Positions 34,959 to 44,287 of a DNA stretch of 64,000 bases are shown here, in pieces. The translations under genes and the position numbers were made by a program. How positions within the stretch are numbered: position 1 is the stretch's first letter; every line of letters starts with the position of its first letter. The notes under the pieces were generated by a model that saw only the letters and a list, made by a program, of their open reading frames with translations, had not been told where the DNA came from and made no database searches. The DNA is from Chania multitudinisentens RB-25 (GTDB lineage Bacteria > Pseudomonadota > Gammaproteobacteria > Enterobacterales > Enterobacteriaceae): the NCBI RefSeq assembly GCF_000520015.2, contig NZ_CP007044.2:1240001-1304000 (forward strand), written 5' to 3'.

Positions 34959-36392
34959 ATGCAGGTTTTACACGTATGTTCTGAAATATTCCCTCTGTTG
35001 AAAACGGGGGGGCTTGCAGACGTAGTTGGTGCATTACCGGCGGCACAAATTGCCGAAGGGGCGGATGTTCGGGTGCTGTTACCGGCTTTTCCTGATATCC
35101 GTAACGGCATCCCGGATACTGTGCTGGTGGCGGAGATCGACTCTTTCGTCGGCCGGGTCGCTTTGCGGTTTGGCACCTATCACGGTGTGGGGGTTTATCT
35201 GATTGATGCGCCCTGGCTCTATGATCGGCCAGGCAGCCCGTATCACGATCAGGCGATGTATGCCTATCCAGATAACCATCGCCGCTTTGCATTGCTAGGA
35301 TGGATGGCCTGTGAACTGGCGAAAGGGGCAGATCGCTACTGGCGGCCACAGCTGGTGCATGCACATGACTGGCATGCAGGGCTGGCCTGCGCTTATCTGG
35401 CGGCTAACGGTTATCCGGCGCGTTCTATTTTCACCGTGCACAACCTGGCCTATCAGGGGCTGTTCTCTGCCCACCATATGGCGGAGTTGTGGTTACCGCA
35501 TGCATTCCTCAATGTCTATGGCTTGGAATTCTACGGACAGATGTCATTTCTGAAAGCCGGGTTGTTCTATGCCGATCATGTCACTACCGTTAGCCCTACC
35601 TATGCGCGGGAAATCACCCAGTCGGAATTTGGTTACGGTATGGAAGGGCTGCTACAGGATCGTCAACGGCAAGGCAGGCTGAGTGGCATTCTTAACGGTG
35701 TGGATGACCAAATCTGGTCTCCTTCTCATGATACCCGTTTGGTGGCGCGTTACGACGCCGAGCGCCTGAAAGATAAGGCGAAAAACAAGGTTCATCTGCA
35801 AAAAGCCATGGGGCTACAGGTGGATGATTCATTACCGCTGTTTGCCGTGGTCAGCCGCCTGACCAACCAGAAGGGGCTGGATCTGGTGTTGGAGGCATTG
35901 CCAGCGTTGCTGGCTCAAGGAGGGCAACTGGCCCTGTTGGGAGCCGGCGATGCCGTTTTGCAGCAGGCTTTCCTGGCCGCCGCGGCTGACTACCCAGAGC
36001 AGGTTGGTGTGCAGATTGGCTACCATGAGGCGTTCTCGCATCGCATTATCGGTGGGGCAGACGTGATTCTGGTGCCAAGCCGTTTTGAGCCTTGTGGCTT
36101 GACGCAGCTTTATGGCCTGAAATACGGCACGTTGCCGCTGGTGCGCCGCACCGGTGGGTTGGCCGATACGGTAGTGGACTGCGCGCTGGAGAATCTGGCA
36201 GACGGCACTGCCAGCGGATTTGTGTTTGATGATTGTGACGCCGTTGCGCTGGGTAATGCCATCCGGCGTGCTTTGGTGTTGTGGAGCCGGCCGAAGCATT
36301 GGCGCCATGTACAACGCCATGCCATGAGCCTGGATTTTGGCTGGCAGGTTGCGGCAAAAGATTATTTGTCGCTTTATCAACGCTTGTTGTAA
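34959..36392 (+). CDS. glgA: glycogen synthase (ADP-glucose)
   Basis: A 477-residue GT5 glycosyltransferase, the same length as E. coli GlgA. The ADP-glucose-binding motif KTGGLADVVGALP is near the N-terminus (about residues 15-27), then VHAHDWHAGLACAYLA, VVSRLTNQKGLDLVLEALP and the C-terminal ESRFEPCGLTQLYGLKYGT-type motif (here PSRFEPCGLTQLYGLKYGT). The ATG at 34959 gives the family start MQVLHVCSE; aggag lies 5 bases upstream. An adjacent ATG (34956) would add one Met. The 92-bp gap to glgC is the longest inside the operon. Confidence 0.97.
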   Translation: MQVLHVCSEIFPLLKTGGLADVVGALPAAQIAEGADVRVLLPAFPDIRNGIPDTVLVAEIDSFVGRVALRFGTYHGVGVYLIDAPWLYDRPGSPYHDQAMYAYPDNHRRFALLGWMACELAKGADRYWRPQLVHAHDWHAGLACAYLAANGYPARSIFTVHNLAYQGLFSAHHMAELWLPHAFLNVYGLEFYGQMSFLKAGLFYADHVTTVSPTYAREITQSEFGYGMEGLLQDRQRQGRLSGILNGVDDQIWSPSHDTRLVARYDAERLKDKAKNKVHLQKAMGLQVDDSLPLFAVVSRLTNQKGLDLVLEALPALLAQGGQLALLGAGDAVLQQAFLAAAADYPEQVGVQIGYHEAFSHRIIGGADVILVPSRFEPCGLTQLYGLKYGTLPLVRRTGGLADTVVDCALENLADGTASGFVFDDCDAVALGNAIRRALVLWSRPKHWRHVQRHAMSLDFGWQVAAKDYLSLYQRLL

Positions 36393-36416
36393 TTACGCAC
36401 TTGGGACCGAATTGTT

Positions 36417-38864
36417 ATGACTTCACCGTTTAGCTACACCTCACCTACGGTCAGTGTTGAGGCGCTGAAACACTCAATCGCCTATAAGCTGATGTTTATT
36501 ATCGGCAAAGACCCTGCTATTGCCACCCAGCACGACTGGCTTAACGCCGTGCTGTTTGCGGTGCGCGACAGGATGGTGGAACGTTTTCTGCGATCTAACC
36601 GCGCCCAACTCTCGCAGGACGTGCGGCAGGTCTATTACCTGTCGATGGAGTTTCTGCTGGGCCGTACATTATCAAACTCATTGTTATCTATGGGGATTTA
36701 TCAGGACATTGAAAACGCTCTGAATGAAATGGGGCTGAACCTGAGTGAGTTGCTTGAAGAAGAAAACGATCCCGGCTTGGGCAATGGCGGCCTGGGGCGT
36801 TTGGCGGCCTGTTTCCTTGATTCGCTTGCTACGCTGGCGCTGCCGGGGCGGGGTTACGGCATCCGTTACGAATACGGCATGTTCAAACAGAACATCATTA
36901 ATGGTCAGCAAATGGAATCGCCAGATTACTGGTTGGAATACGGTAATCCCTGGGAGTTCCCACGGCATAACACCCGCTATAAAATCCGCTTCGGTGGGCG
37001 TATCCAGCATGAAGGTGCGAAAGCACGCTGGGTGGAAACCGAAGAGATTGTGGCCACCGCCTATGATCAGGTGATCCCGGGTTTTGACACCGATGCTACT
37101 AACACGCTGCGTTTGTGGAGTGCTCAGGCCAGTAATGAAATCAACCTGGGTAAATTCAACCAGGGTGACTATTTTGCCGCCGTGGAAGACAAAAACCACT
37201 CCGAGAACGTATCGCGCGTGCTCTACCCGGATGATTCCACCTATTCCGGGCGTGAACTGCGCCTGCGCCAGGAGTATTTCCTGGTGTCGGCAACGGTGCA
37301 GGATATCCTCAGCCGTCACTGGACGATGCACAAAACTTTCGACAACCTGGCCGACAAAATCGCCATCCACCTTAACGATACCCATCCGGTCTTGTCCATT
37401 CCTGAACTGATGCGCTTGCTGATTGATGAGCATAAATTCAGTTGGCTTGACGCCTGGGCGGTGGTGGAGAAAGTGTTCTCCTACACCAACCACACGCTAA
37501 TGAGTGAGGCGCTGGAGACATGGCCAGTCGATATGCTGGGCAAAATTCTGCCGCGCCATTTACAGCTGATTTTTGAAATCAACGATCATTTCCTCAAGCA
37601 TGTTCAGGAAGTGGTGCCAGACGACAATAAACTGTTGGCGCGTGTTTCTATTATTGATGAAACCAATGGCCGCAGGGTGCGTATGGCATGGCTGGCGGTG
37701 GTGGCGAGCCATAAAGTGAATGGTGTTTCTGCGCTGCACTCTGAGCTGATGGTGCAATCCCTGTTTGCCGATTTTGCTCAGGTATTCCCGGATCGTTTCT
37801 GCAATAAAACCAACGGGGTTACGCCGCGCCGCTGGTTGGGCCTGGCCAACCGGCCACTGTCTGAAGTACTGGATGACAGTATTGGTCACAACTGGCGTAC
37901 CGATCTCAGCCAACTCGGTGAAATCAAACCTAATGTGGATTACCCCAGTTTTTTGCAGGCGGTACAGGCGGCCAAGCGCCAGAACAAAGAGCGCTTGGCG
38001 AGCTATATTGCTAAAAAACTCAATGTAGTGGTGAATCCAGACGCGCTGTTTGACGTACAGATCAAGCGCATCCACGAATATAAGCGCCAACTGCTTAACG
38101 TGCTGCATGTGATTACCCGCTACAACCGTTTGCTGCAAGATCCAGACACCAAGCGTGTACCACGCGTAGTGATTTTTGCTGGTAAAGCGGCTTCGGCTTA
38201 CTACGCTGCCAAACAGATCATCCGTTTGATCAACGACGTGGCGAAAGTGATCAATAACGATCCGCGGGTGCACGATGATCTGAAAGTGGTGTTCATTCCT
38301 AACTACGGCGTGAGTCTGGCGCAGATGATCATTCCTGCGGCGGATCTTTCCGAACAGATCTCGCTGGCGGGGACGGAAGCATCAGGGACCAGCAATATGA
38401 AGTTTGCACTTAACGGTGCGCTGACCATCGGCACCTTGGATGGTGCTAACGTCGAAATGCTGGAGCATGTCGGGGAAGATAATATTTTCATCTTCGGCAA
38501 TACCGCTGAGCAGGTGGAAGATTTGCGCCGTACTGGCTACAACCCGCGTCAGTATTTTGAGCAGGATGCTGAGTTGCATCAGGCACTGACGCAGATTGCT
38601 ACCGGTGTGTTCAGCCCGGAGGAACCACAGCGCTACAGCAACCTGTTTGATTCCTTGGTTAATTTGGGCGATCACTACCAGTTATTGGCTGATTACCGCA
38701 GCTACGTCGATACACAGGATAAAGTGGATGAAGTGTATCTCAATCAGGACGATTGGACGCGGCGTGCGGTGCTGAATATCGCCAATATGGGCTATTTCTC
38801 GTCGGATCGTACTATTCAAGAGTACGCGGACGAGATCTGGAACATCAAGCCGATCAAGTTGTAG
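36417..38864 (+). CDS. glgP: glycogen phosphorylase
   Basis: An 815-residue GT35 phosphorylase that releases glucose-1-phosphate from glycogen, the same length as E. coli GlgP. The PLP-binding lysine lies in EASGTSNMKFALNGALTIGT (about residue 663). The phosphate and substrate motifs NGGLGRLAACFLDSLATL, LNDTHPVLSIPELMRLL and FDVQIKRIHEYKRQLLN are present. Last gene of glgBXCAP, 24 bp after glgA, followed by a strong terminator. Close in sequence to malP at 58667 but with the GlgP-specific N-terminus (SPTVSVEALKHSIAYKLMF). Confidence 0.97.
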   Translation: MTSPFSYTSPTVSVEALKHSIAYKLMFIIGKDPAIATQHDWLNAVLFAVRDRMVERFLRSNRAQLSQDVRQVYYLSMEFLLGRTLSNSLLSMGIYQDIENALNEMGLNLSELLEEENDPGLGNGGLGRLAACFLDSLATLALPGRGYGIRYEYGMFKQNIINGQQMESPDYWLEYGNPWEFPRHNTRYKIRFGGRIQHEGAKARWVETEEIVATAYDQVIPGFDTDATNTLRLWSAQASNEINLGKFNQGDYFAAVEDKNHSENVSRVLYPDDSTYSGRELRLRQEYFLVSATVQDILSRHWTMHKTFDNLADKIAIHLNDTHPVLSIPELMRLLIDEHKFSWLDAWAVVEKVFSYTNHTLMSEALETWPVDMLGKILPRHLQLIFEINDHFLKHVQEVVPDDNKLLARVSIIDETNGRRVRMAWLAVVASHKVNGVSALHSELMVQSLFADFAQVFPDRFCNKTNGVTPRRWLGLANRPLSEVLDDSIGHNWRTDLSQLGEIKPNVDYPSFLQAVQAAKRQNKERLASYIAKKLNVVVNPDALFDVQIKRIHEYKRQLLNVLHVITRYNRLLQDPDTKRVPRVVIFAGKAASAYYAAKQIIRLINDVAKVINNDPRVHDDLKVVFIPNYGVSLAQMIIPAADLSEQISLAGTEASGTSNMKFALNGALTIGTLDGANVEMLEHVGEDNIFIFGNTAEQVEDLRRTGYNPRQYFEQDAELHQALTQIATGVFSPEEPQRYSNLFDSLVNLGDHYQLLADYRSYVDTQDKVDEVYLNQDDWTRRAVLNIANMGYFSSDRTIQEYADEIWNIKPIKL

Positions 38865-38903
38865 TTACTCAGGGCCGGATCAGCGGCCATTGGGTGGGAG
38901 CAG

Positions 38904-38931
38904 AGGCTCAGCGTGCTGAGCCTTCTTTTTT
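38904..38931 (+). terminator. terminator of the glg operon
   Basis: AGGCTCAGC (38904-38912), GT loop, GCTGAGCCT (38915-38923), then TCTTTTTT. Lies between convergent glgP and glpD. Confidence 0.92.
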
Positions 38932-38942
38932 AGGTTTGTGTT

Positions 38943-40451
38943 TTAAGACGCCAGCGACAGTGCTTTGGTTTTTGCCTGTTCTGCCAGCCAGGCTTTTACC
39001 CGCGCCTGTTGTGCTGCGTTGAGCCACATACCCAGCTTGGTACGGCGCCAGATGGCATCATCCAGCTCAACGACCCACTCTTTTTCCACCAGATAGTTCA
39101 GCTCCGCTTCATATAAACCGTGGCCGAAATCTTCACCCAGCTCGCTCAAGCTAGCCACATTAGCCAGGATCAGTTCGCTATGGCTACCATAAGTGCGGGC
39201 ATAGCGGCGAGCCAGCGATTCTGGCAGCCAGCCATGTTGGCGGCGCAGCTTGGCGGCATAGCTGTCACGATCGCCACCGATATCTCCACCGGGCAGTGAA
39301 CCGTTTTTGGTCCACGCAGAACCAGCGCCTGGGTAGTAGTGCGCCAGTTTCTCCATGGCGTGTTCGGCCAGCTTGCGGTAAGTGGTGAGTTTGCCGCCGA
39401 ACACGGAAAGCAGCGGGGCCTGGCCCTGGTCATCATGCACATCCAGCGTGTAGTCACGGGTGATCGCCTGCGGTGAGTCCGATTCGTCATCGCACAGCGG
39501 GCGCACGCCGGAGTAAGTCCAGACGATATCGTCACGGCCCAGCTGTTTCTTGAAGTGATCGTTATACACTTTCAGCAGATAGGCGATTTCATTGTCGTCG
39601 ATCTTCACATCTTGTGGATCGCCGTGATATTCCACATCGGTGGTACCGATGATGGAAAATTCATCCAACCAAGGAATAACAAACACGATACGGTGATCTT
39701 CGTTTTGCAGAATATAAGACTGCGGTTGGTTATGCGCTTTCGGTACTACAATGTGGCTGCCTTTGATCAAACGGATACCGTAAGGTGATTTGAGTTGCAG
39801 GCCATCGTCAAAGAAATGTTTCACCCATGGGCCAGTGGCATTGACCAACCCCTTGGCGCGCCAGATAGAGGTTTTGCCGCTGTCGATATCGGTGGCTTCC
39901 ACTATCCACAGGCCATTTTCACGCCGGGCACGGGTAACTTTGGTGCGGGTGCGAACTTCCCCCCCATGTTCCACCACTTTTTGCGCATTCAGGACGACCA
40001 GACGAGCATCGTCTACCCAGCAATCAGAATATTCGAAACCGCGCTTTAATTCCGGCTTCAGCACTGATTCTGGTCCAAAGCGCAAACCTTTACTGCCCGG
40101 CAGGCTGGTGCGTTTACCCAAGTGGTCGTACAGGAACAGACCGGTACGAATCATCCATGCCGGGCGCAGATGTGGCTGATGCGGCAGGCGGAAACGCATC
40201 GGGAAGGCGATATGCGGTGCCAGCTTGAGCAGCACTTCACGTTCGGCCAATGCTTCACTCACCAGGCGGAATTCGTAGTGTTCCAGGTAGCGCAGACCAC
40301 CGTGGATCAGTTTTGAACTGGCGGAAGACGTAGCGCAGGCCAAATCTTGGGCTTCCAGTAGCAGAACGGATAACCCGCGCCCGGCCGCATCTGCTGCGAT
40401 GCCAGCACCATTGATACCGCCACCGATAACGATCAGGTCTTTGGTTTCCAC
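38943..40451 (-). CDS. glpD: aerobic glycerol-3-phosphate dehydrogenase
   Basis: A 502-residue FAD enzyme of the inner membrane face that oxidises glycerol-3-phosphate and feeds electrons to the quinone pool. The FAD motif DLIVIGGGINGAGIAADAAG opens the protein. Other matches to E. coli GlpD are ATSSASSKLIHGGLRYLEHY, VWTYSGVRPLCDDESDSPQA and SVFGGKLTTYRKLAEHAMEK. A GTG start at 40451 is inferred: it gives the family N-terminus (M)ETKDLIVIGG and has ggagga 7 bases upstream, while the ATG at 40535 lies in the operator region. It is downstream of glpR on the same strand, unlike E. coli where glpD is divergent from glpEGR. Confidence 0.95.
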   Translation of the reverse strand: METKDLIVIGGGINGAGIAADAAGRGLSVLLLEAQDLACATSSASSKLIHGGLRYLEHYEFRLVSEALAEREVLLKLAPHIAFPMRFRLPHQPHLRPAWMIRTGLFLYDHLGKRTSLPGSKGLRFGPESVLKPELKRGFEYSDCWVDDARLVVLNAQKVVEHGGEVRTRTKVTRARRENGLWIVEATDIDSGKTSIWRAKGLVNATGPWVKHFFDDGLQLKSPYGIRLIKGSHIVVPKAHNQPQSYILQNEDHRIVFVIPWLDEFSIIGTTDVEYHGDPQDVKIDDNEIAYLLKVYNDHFKKQLGRDDIVWTYSGVRPLCDDESDSPQAITRDYTLDVHDDQGQAPLLSVFGGKLTTYRKLAEHAMEKLAHYYPGAGSAWTKNGSLPGGDIGGDRDSYAAKLRRQHGWLPESLARRYARTYGSHSELILANVASLSELGEDFGHGLYEAELNYLVEKEWVVELDDAIWRRTKLGMWLNAAQQARVKAWLAEQAKTKALSLAS

Positions 40452-40465
40452 GTCAACTTCCTCCA

Positions 40466-40505
40466 GATGTTCGAAATAGCTCTTTATTGTTCGTTTTCGC
40501 TCATT
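40466..40505 (-). promoter_or_regulatory. tandem GlpR operators upstream of glpD
   Basis: ATTGTTCGTTTTCGCTCATT (40486-40505) has the GlpR half-sites TGTTCG and CGCTCA. GATGTTCGAAATAGCTCTTT (40466-40485) abuts it as a weaker second copy. Tandem operators are also known for E. coli glpD. Confidence 0.65.
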
Positions 40506-40663
40506 ATTGTAATCAAAAACCAACAAACAAGCCAAGAGTTAACCAAACAAAAACATTTTTGCGTGATAGAGGTAACGCTTCGGCGGCGGTAGGTAGATAA
40601 ATTGAAAGGGGAATTATTGTGAATTACCGCCCTATCCTTAGTGGAAAGGGCGGAGGAAGGGGA

Positions 40664-41422
40664 TTAGCAGAGCTCTAACTGTACGTCGTACTGTTCAATA
40701 ATCTTCATCACGCTCGGCGGTGGTGCCTGATCGGTAAACAGATAATCAATCAGGTTCATATTGCCCAGGTTAACCATCGCGTTACGGCCGAATTTAGAGT
40801 GGTCGGTCACTAGCATCACGCAGCGGGAGTTTTCGATAATGGCGCGTTTGGTACGCACTTCGTGATAATCAAATTCGAGCAGTGAGCCGTCCATATCAAT
40901 GCCGCTGATGCCAAGAATGCCGTAATCCAGGCGGAATTGAGAAATGAAATCCAGCGTGGCCTCACCCATGATGCCGCCGTCGCGGGTACGTACTTCGCCC
41001 CCCGCCAGGATCAGGCGGAAATCCTCTTTGGCGGTGAGTAAGGTGGCAACGTTCAGGTTGTTGGTCACCACGCGCAGGTTCTTATGATTCATCAAGGCAT
41101 GGGCCACGGCTTCCGGGGTGGTACCGATATCGATAAACAACGTGGCGCCATCGGGGATCTGGCTGGCGACGCGTTGGGCGATACGCGCTTTCTCTTCTGA
41201 CCACATCACTTTGCGATCGTTATAGGTGGCATTAACCGAACTGGATGGGAGCGCTGCACCGCCATGATGGCGTTGTATCTTGTTTTTATCGGCCAGGTCA
41301 TTCAAATCACGGCGAATGGTTTGCGGGCTTACGTCAAAGTGCTCAACCAACTCTTCCGTACTGACGTAACCCTGTAGACGCACTAATTCGATAATGGCGT
41401 CATGACGCTGCGTTTGCTTCAC
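40664..41422 (-). CDS. glpR: DeoR-family repressor of the glp regulon
   Basis: A 252-residue DeoR-type repressor. The N-terminal helix-turn-helix VSTEELVEHFDVSPQTIRRDLNDL (about 16-39) is typical, as is the effector domain (TLFIDIGTTPEAVAHALMNH, RLILAGGEVRTRDGGIMG, LVTDHSKFGRNAMVNLG). It represses glp genes and is released by glycerol-3-phosphate. It follows glpG on the same strand with a 93-bp gap that holds an ERIC-like remnant, and precedes glpD, whose promoter carries GlpR-type operators. Confidence 0.95.
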   Translation of the reverse strand: MKQTQRHDAIIELVRLQGYVSTEELVEHFDVSPQTIRRDLNDLADKNKIQRHHGGAALPSSSVNATYNDRKVMWSEEKARIAQRVASQIPDGATLFIDIGTTPEAVAHALMNHKNLRVVTNNLNVATLLTAKEDFRLILAGGEVRTRDGGIMGEATLDFISQFRLDYGILGISGIDMDGSLLEFDYHEVRTKRAIIENSRCVMLVTDHSKFGRNAMVNLGNMNLIDYLFTDQAPPPSVMKIIEQYDVQLELC

Positions 41423-41441
41423 GTTAATCCCCTAATACGCT

Positions 41442-41501
41442 TGGTATACCTGCCATCTTTCAAGCCACAACGCATTGGCAGCCGCTTGAAACGATGGGGT
41501 A
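41442..41501 (-). repeat. short ERIC-like inverted repeat between glpG and glpR
   Basis: CCATCTTTCAAG (41453-41464) and CTTGAAACGATGG (41485-41497) form imperfect arms, flanked by GGTATACC on one side and GGGGTA on the other. This looks like the two ends of an ERIC element with the centre deleted. Confidence 0.45.
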
Positions 41502-41515
41502 GAGGTCGCTGATTG

Positions 41516-42352
41516 TTATTGTTCGTTGCGCGCACGCTGGCGCGTATCCCAGAATGCCATCAATAACCCTAAAATTAAACCGGCTATATGTGCTGCATTG
41601 GCGATCGACATTCCTAAAATATCGAAATAGCCCGCGACCAGCCAGAGCACAGAGAACACCATCAAGCCTCGCGGCAGATTGATGCCGCGTTCCGGTGCAC
41701 GTTCACCGCTCAGCCAGACGTAACCCATCAGTGCGTAAACCACGCCGGAAAGCCCGCCAAACAGCGCGCCGCTAAACAAAGATTGCGCCCAACCGCTGAA
41801 AAAGGCTGAAACGACGGCGATCACAAACAGCTTGCCAGTGCCGAGGCGCTTTTCTACCGGGCCACCCAGATACCACCACCATAACAGGTTGAAGGTAATG
41901 TGCAGCAGCGAGAAATGCAGGAAAGCGTGGCTGAACCAGCGCCACAGCTGGCTGTATTGTGAGCTGTTCTGCGGCCAGGAAAGCCAGTACATTACCACGT
42001 CATTGCCCAGTAGCTGCATCAGGATATACACCAGAATACACAGTGAGATAACCGTGAGCGTCAGCGGCCCGGCTTTGCTGCGGATAATGTGCAGATAAGA
42101 GAATTGCTGGTAGTGCAAACCCGCCTCGGTATTACCAGCTTGCCAGCTTGCCGCCTGATAGCGGCGGTTGAGGGGATCGCGCTGGAACAGGTGCAACTCA
42201 TGCTGCACCTGTTCCAGATGAGCATTATCAGCCAGCCAGATTTCTGCTGCCTCGCCGGTATTGTGGACCTCAAGCTTGATGCCTTGTGTTGCCATGTAAT
42301 CGACAAAGGCCTGTGCCAAACGAGGGTTGGATACGGCGATCACTCGAACCAT
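41516..42352 (-). CDS. glpG: rhomboid intramembrane serine protease
   Basis: A 278-residue rhomboid protease with an N-terminal cytosolic domain (about 1-90) and six membrane helices. The catalytic serine is in the GGLSGVVYALMGY motif and the catalytic histidine in IANAAHIAGLILGLLMAF; the HAFLHFSLLHITFNLLWWWYL segment (His and Asn of the oxyanion region) is also conserved. It cleaves membrane-embedded substrates; the natural role in Enterobacteria is partly known (quality control of membrane proteins). It is separated from glpE, its usual upstream neighbour in E. coli, by more than 11 kb. Confidence 0.95.
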   Translation of the reverse strand: MVRVIAVSNPRLAQAFVDYMATQGIKLEVHNTGEAAEIWLADNAHLEQVQHELHLFQRDPLNRRYQAASWQAGNTEAGLHYQQFSYLHIIRSKAGPLTLTVISLCILVYILMQLLGNDVVMYWLSWPQNSSQYSQLWRWFSHAFLHFSLLHITFNLLWWWYLGGPVEKRLGTGKLFVIAVVSAFFSGWAQSLFSGALFGGLSGVVYALMGYVWLSGERAPERGINLPRGLMVFSVLWLVAGYFDILGMSIANAAHIAGLILGLLMAFWDTRQRARNEQ

Positions 42353-42709
42353 AGATTTTCCGTCTCAGTAAATGATTTTGGCTGCGGGTGTTCTCATTTA
42401 GTGCAGCGTTGATGGTTGATTATACCGTTGAAATCCTGCGGGTAGGGAATGGATCTGCAAAAAACGGTTGGCGTGTTCATGATCTTGGGTGGGTATGCTG
42501 CTCTTTGATGTTCCGCGGCCTTACCAACCTAGGGAGCCGCTTGGAAAACGGATCTTATGCTAAACCTGTTTTTGTACAGGTTGACATCAACGGTGCGCAA
42601 TGGCGATAGGTGATTCATTAATCTGGTTCCCCTTTCGTTTTAACGAGATATTGCCTTTGAGTTATTTATACACCACTGGCCAAGCTCTGTTTTGGCCAGT
42701 GGTGGCGAG
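42353..42709. other. 357-bp region between glpG and the BNR gene
   Basis: No supported gene. It contains an inverted repeat AACCTGT/ACAGGTT (42563-42582) and the hairpin at 42671-42704. It must contain the promoter for glpG-glpR now that glpE is elsewhere. Confidence 0.5.
42671..42704 (-). terminator. 13-bp hairpin after the BNR gene
   Basis: CACCACTGGCCAA (42671-42683), 8-base loop, TTGGCCAGTGGTG (42692-42704). Perfect stem 5 bp past the stop; transcript continues TATAAATAA. Confidence 0.85.
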
Positions 42710-44287
42710 TTATTTACGCTCTATGGAAGCAACGGTAACAGGAGATCCTTCCAGTGGGTATGTCCAAGACACGTTGGTATCACCATTGATGACATACGGC
42801 CCTGCTTCCCATTTAAGCAATACTGCTTTGGTTTCTGTCGAATCCTCTGTAAAGACAAGCTGTGTCCAAATAAAGTTTCCAGGAGCAAAAGCTGACTTCT
42901 CAATATCCGCAGGCATGGTGTTATTTACCGGCACGGGAATATCGGCAACGCGCTCACCCGTTATTGGATCCAAATAAAGCATGTGTACTTTAAACTGACA
43001 CATGTATTGGATACCGAGGTAATTCCCTATGGGTTTAGCGCCTTCATGAGTATCAAGAAAACCGGAGTCAACAATATTGTTTGCAAGGTCATATCGGCCA
43101 GTCCACGCAGAGACTTGTTTCAATATCCAGCCATTGCCTGTGGCTGAGCCGCTGGGGCGGGCTATAAATAACTGCGTGGTTTTTTCATTATTGTCAAAAG
43201 AGTATTTAAAATAAGATACAACAGGCCTGCCTTCAGCGTCGAAACCCAGACCCATTCCGCTATTGTTCAGCATCCCCCCACCCATTGGAATAGGATCGAC
43301 CACTGTGCGCGTATCTCCGTACATAAAAGCGATGTTTGATACAACATCACCTTTAACGTTTTGCCAAACATGCATATCGTCACTGACAACATAGTGGATT
43401 TCAGAGTTTGAATCAGCACTCTCACCACCACGCCAGGTCCAGATCATATGATAGCGACCATCCGGCCCTTTTTTCGGCACGCTAGGGTAGGCACTTTTGG
43501 ATGGATTTGTATACCACCCACCAAAAACCTTTGCCAGGCCTTGGTATTCAGTCTTCGGATCCCATAACTCCCAAACGCGTTTCGCTGCGTTAAACTGATA
43601 AATATTGGTATAGGCAGCTCCAGGCAAGCCATTCTGGTAACGGAAGAACAACTGTCCATTCTCGCCCGTATAGAATGTAGGGTAACTCACCCATGCTTCA
43701 AAAGACTTATCCTTATCTTTCCACTGCGGGATCATGCCTGTACGAGTCAGCGTTGAGAGTTCACCGGGAGTGGTTGTTACCCAATAATTAAGCTTGTCGG
43801 AAAAACGCAAACGAGCAGCGACATGCAGATTACCATTCGTATCTACAGCCATCGCAACGTTGGAGTGTGAATCATGTTCAAGCTTTTCCCCCATCGGTAT
43901 GATCGTCCAACTCACCTCGTGAGCGGTACGTTTAGCGACGGTAAATTCCTTATTTTCATCGAAATAACCGATATATTTAGTATCACCGTATTCGGCAATT
44001 GATGGGTTGGTTGCATATCCGGCCCACATTTTAGCCTGGTGACCAGATTCATCGGCAACCGTTTCAATAGCTGTCACAACCCATGGTTTTTGGGGTTGGA
44101 TAGCAAAAGCTTCCTGGTTTTCGAACGCGCATGAAATATTGCTACGTGTTCTCTCCGTCTCCTCAGCGACAACGGCACCACTCCAGATTGTTGCTATCAA
44201 AGCTATTCCCAGAATCTTGGCACTGTAGGTAGTATTATTTTGTTTTCTTTTGCGTACCTCGAACAAACTCAGCATCACTTTATTCAT
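42710..44287 (-). CDS. secreted BNR_4 beta-propeller protein, possible polysaccharide-active enzyme
   Basis: A 525-residue exported protein. A long N-terminal region (about residues 1-42) with basic residues RKRK and a hydrophobic stretch ILGIALIATIWSGAVVAEE acts as an extended signal peptide. The rest resembles the BNR_4 family (propeller repeats with Asp-box-like turns). Hallmarks include YPTFYTGENGQLFFRYQNG, SAYPSVPKKGPDGRYHMIW followed by TWRGGE, and EIHYVVSDDMHVWQNVKGD. BNR_4 domains occur in ulvan and other polysaccharide lyases and in uncharacterised secreted proteins; no activity can be assigned with confidence. ATG 44287 follows aggaat; an ATG 48 bases upstream is less likely. No related carbohydrate gene is adjacent, and base composition is AT-rich compared with the flanks. 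Confidence 0.65.
   Translation of the reverse strand: MNKVMLSLFEVRKRKQNNTTYSAKILGIALIATIWSGAVVAEETERTRSNISCAFENQEAFAIQPQKPWVVTAIETVADESGHQAKMWAGYATNPSIAEYGDTKYIGYFDENKEFTVAKRTAHEVSWTIIPMGEKLEHDSHSNVAMAVDTNGNLHVAARLRFSDKLNYWVTTTPGELSTLTRTGMIPQWKDKDKSFEAWVSYPTFYTGENGQLFFRYQNGLPGAAYTNIYQFNAAKRVWELWDPKTEYQGLAKVFGGWYTNPSKSAYPSVPKKGPDGRYHMIWTWRGGESADSNSEIHYVVSDDMHVWQNVKGDVVSNIAFMYGDTRTVVDPIPMGGGMLNNSGMGLGFDAEGRPVVSYFKYSFDNNEKTTQLFIARPSGSATGNGWILKQVSAWTGRYDLANNIVDSGFLDTHEGAKPIGNYLGIQYMCQFKVHMLYLDPITGERVADIPVPVNNTMPADIEKSAFAPGNFIWTQLVFTEDSTETKAVLLKWEAGPYVINGDTNVSWTYPLEGSPVTVASIERK

Noticed and set aside
36684..37493. 269-codon open frame antisense to glgP
   Set aside because: Overlaps glgP completely; composition reflects the opposite strand of a conserved gene.
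42563..42582. Inverted repeat AACCTGT/ACAGGTT upstream of glpG as a LexA-type operator
   Set aside because: LexA boxes need CTGT-N8-ACAG; the spacing here is shorter and glpG is not an SOS gene.
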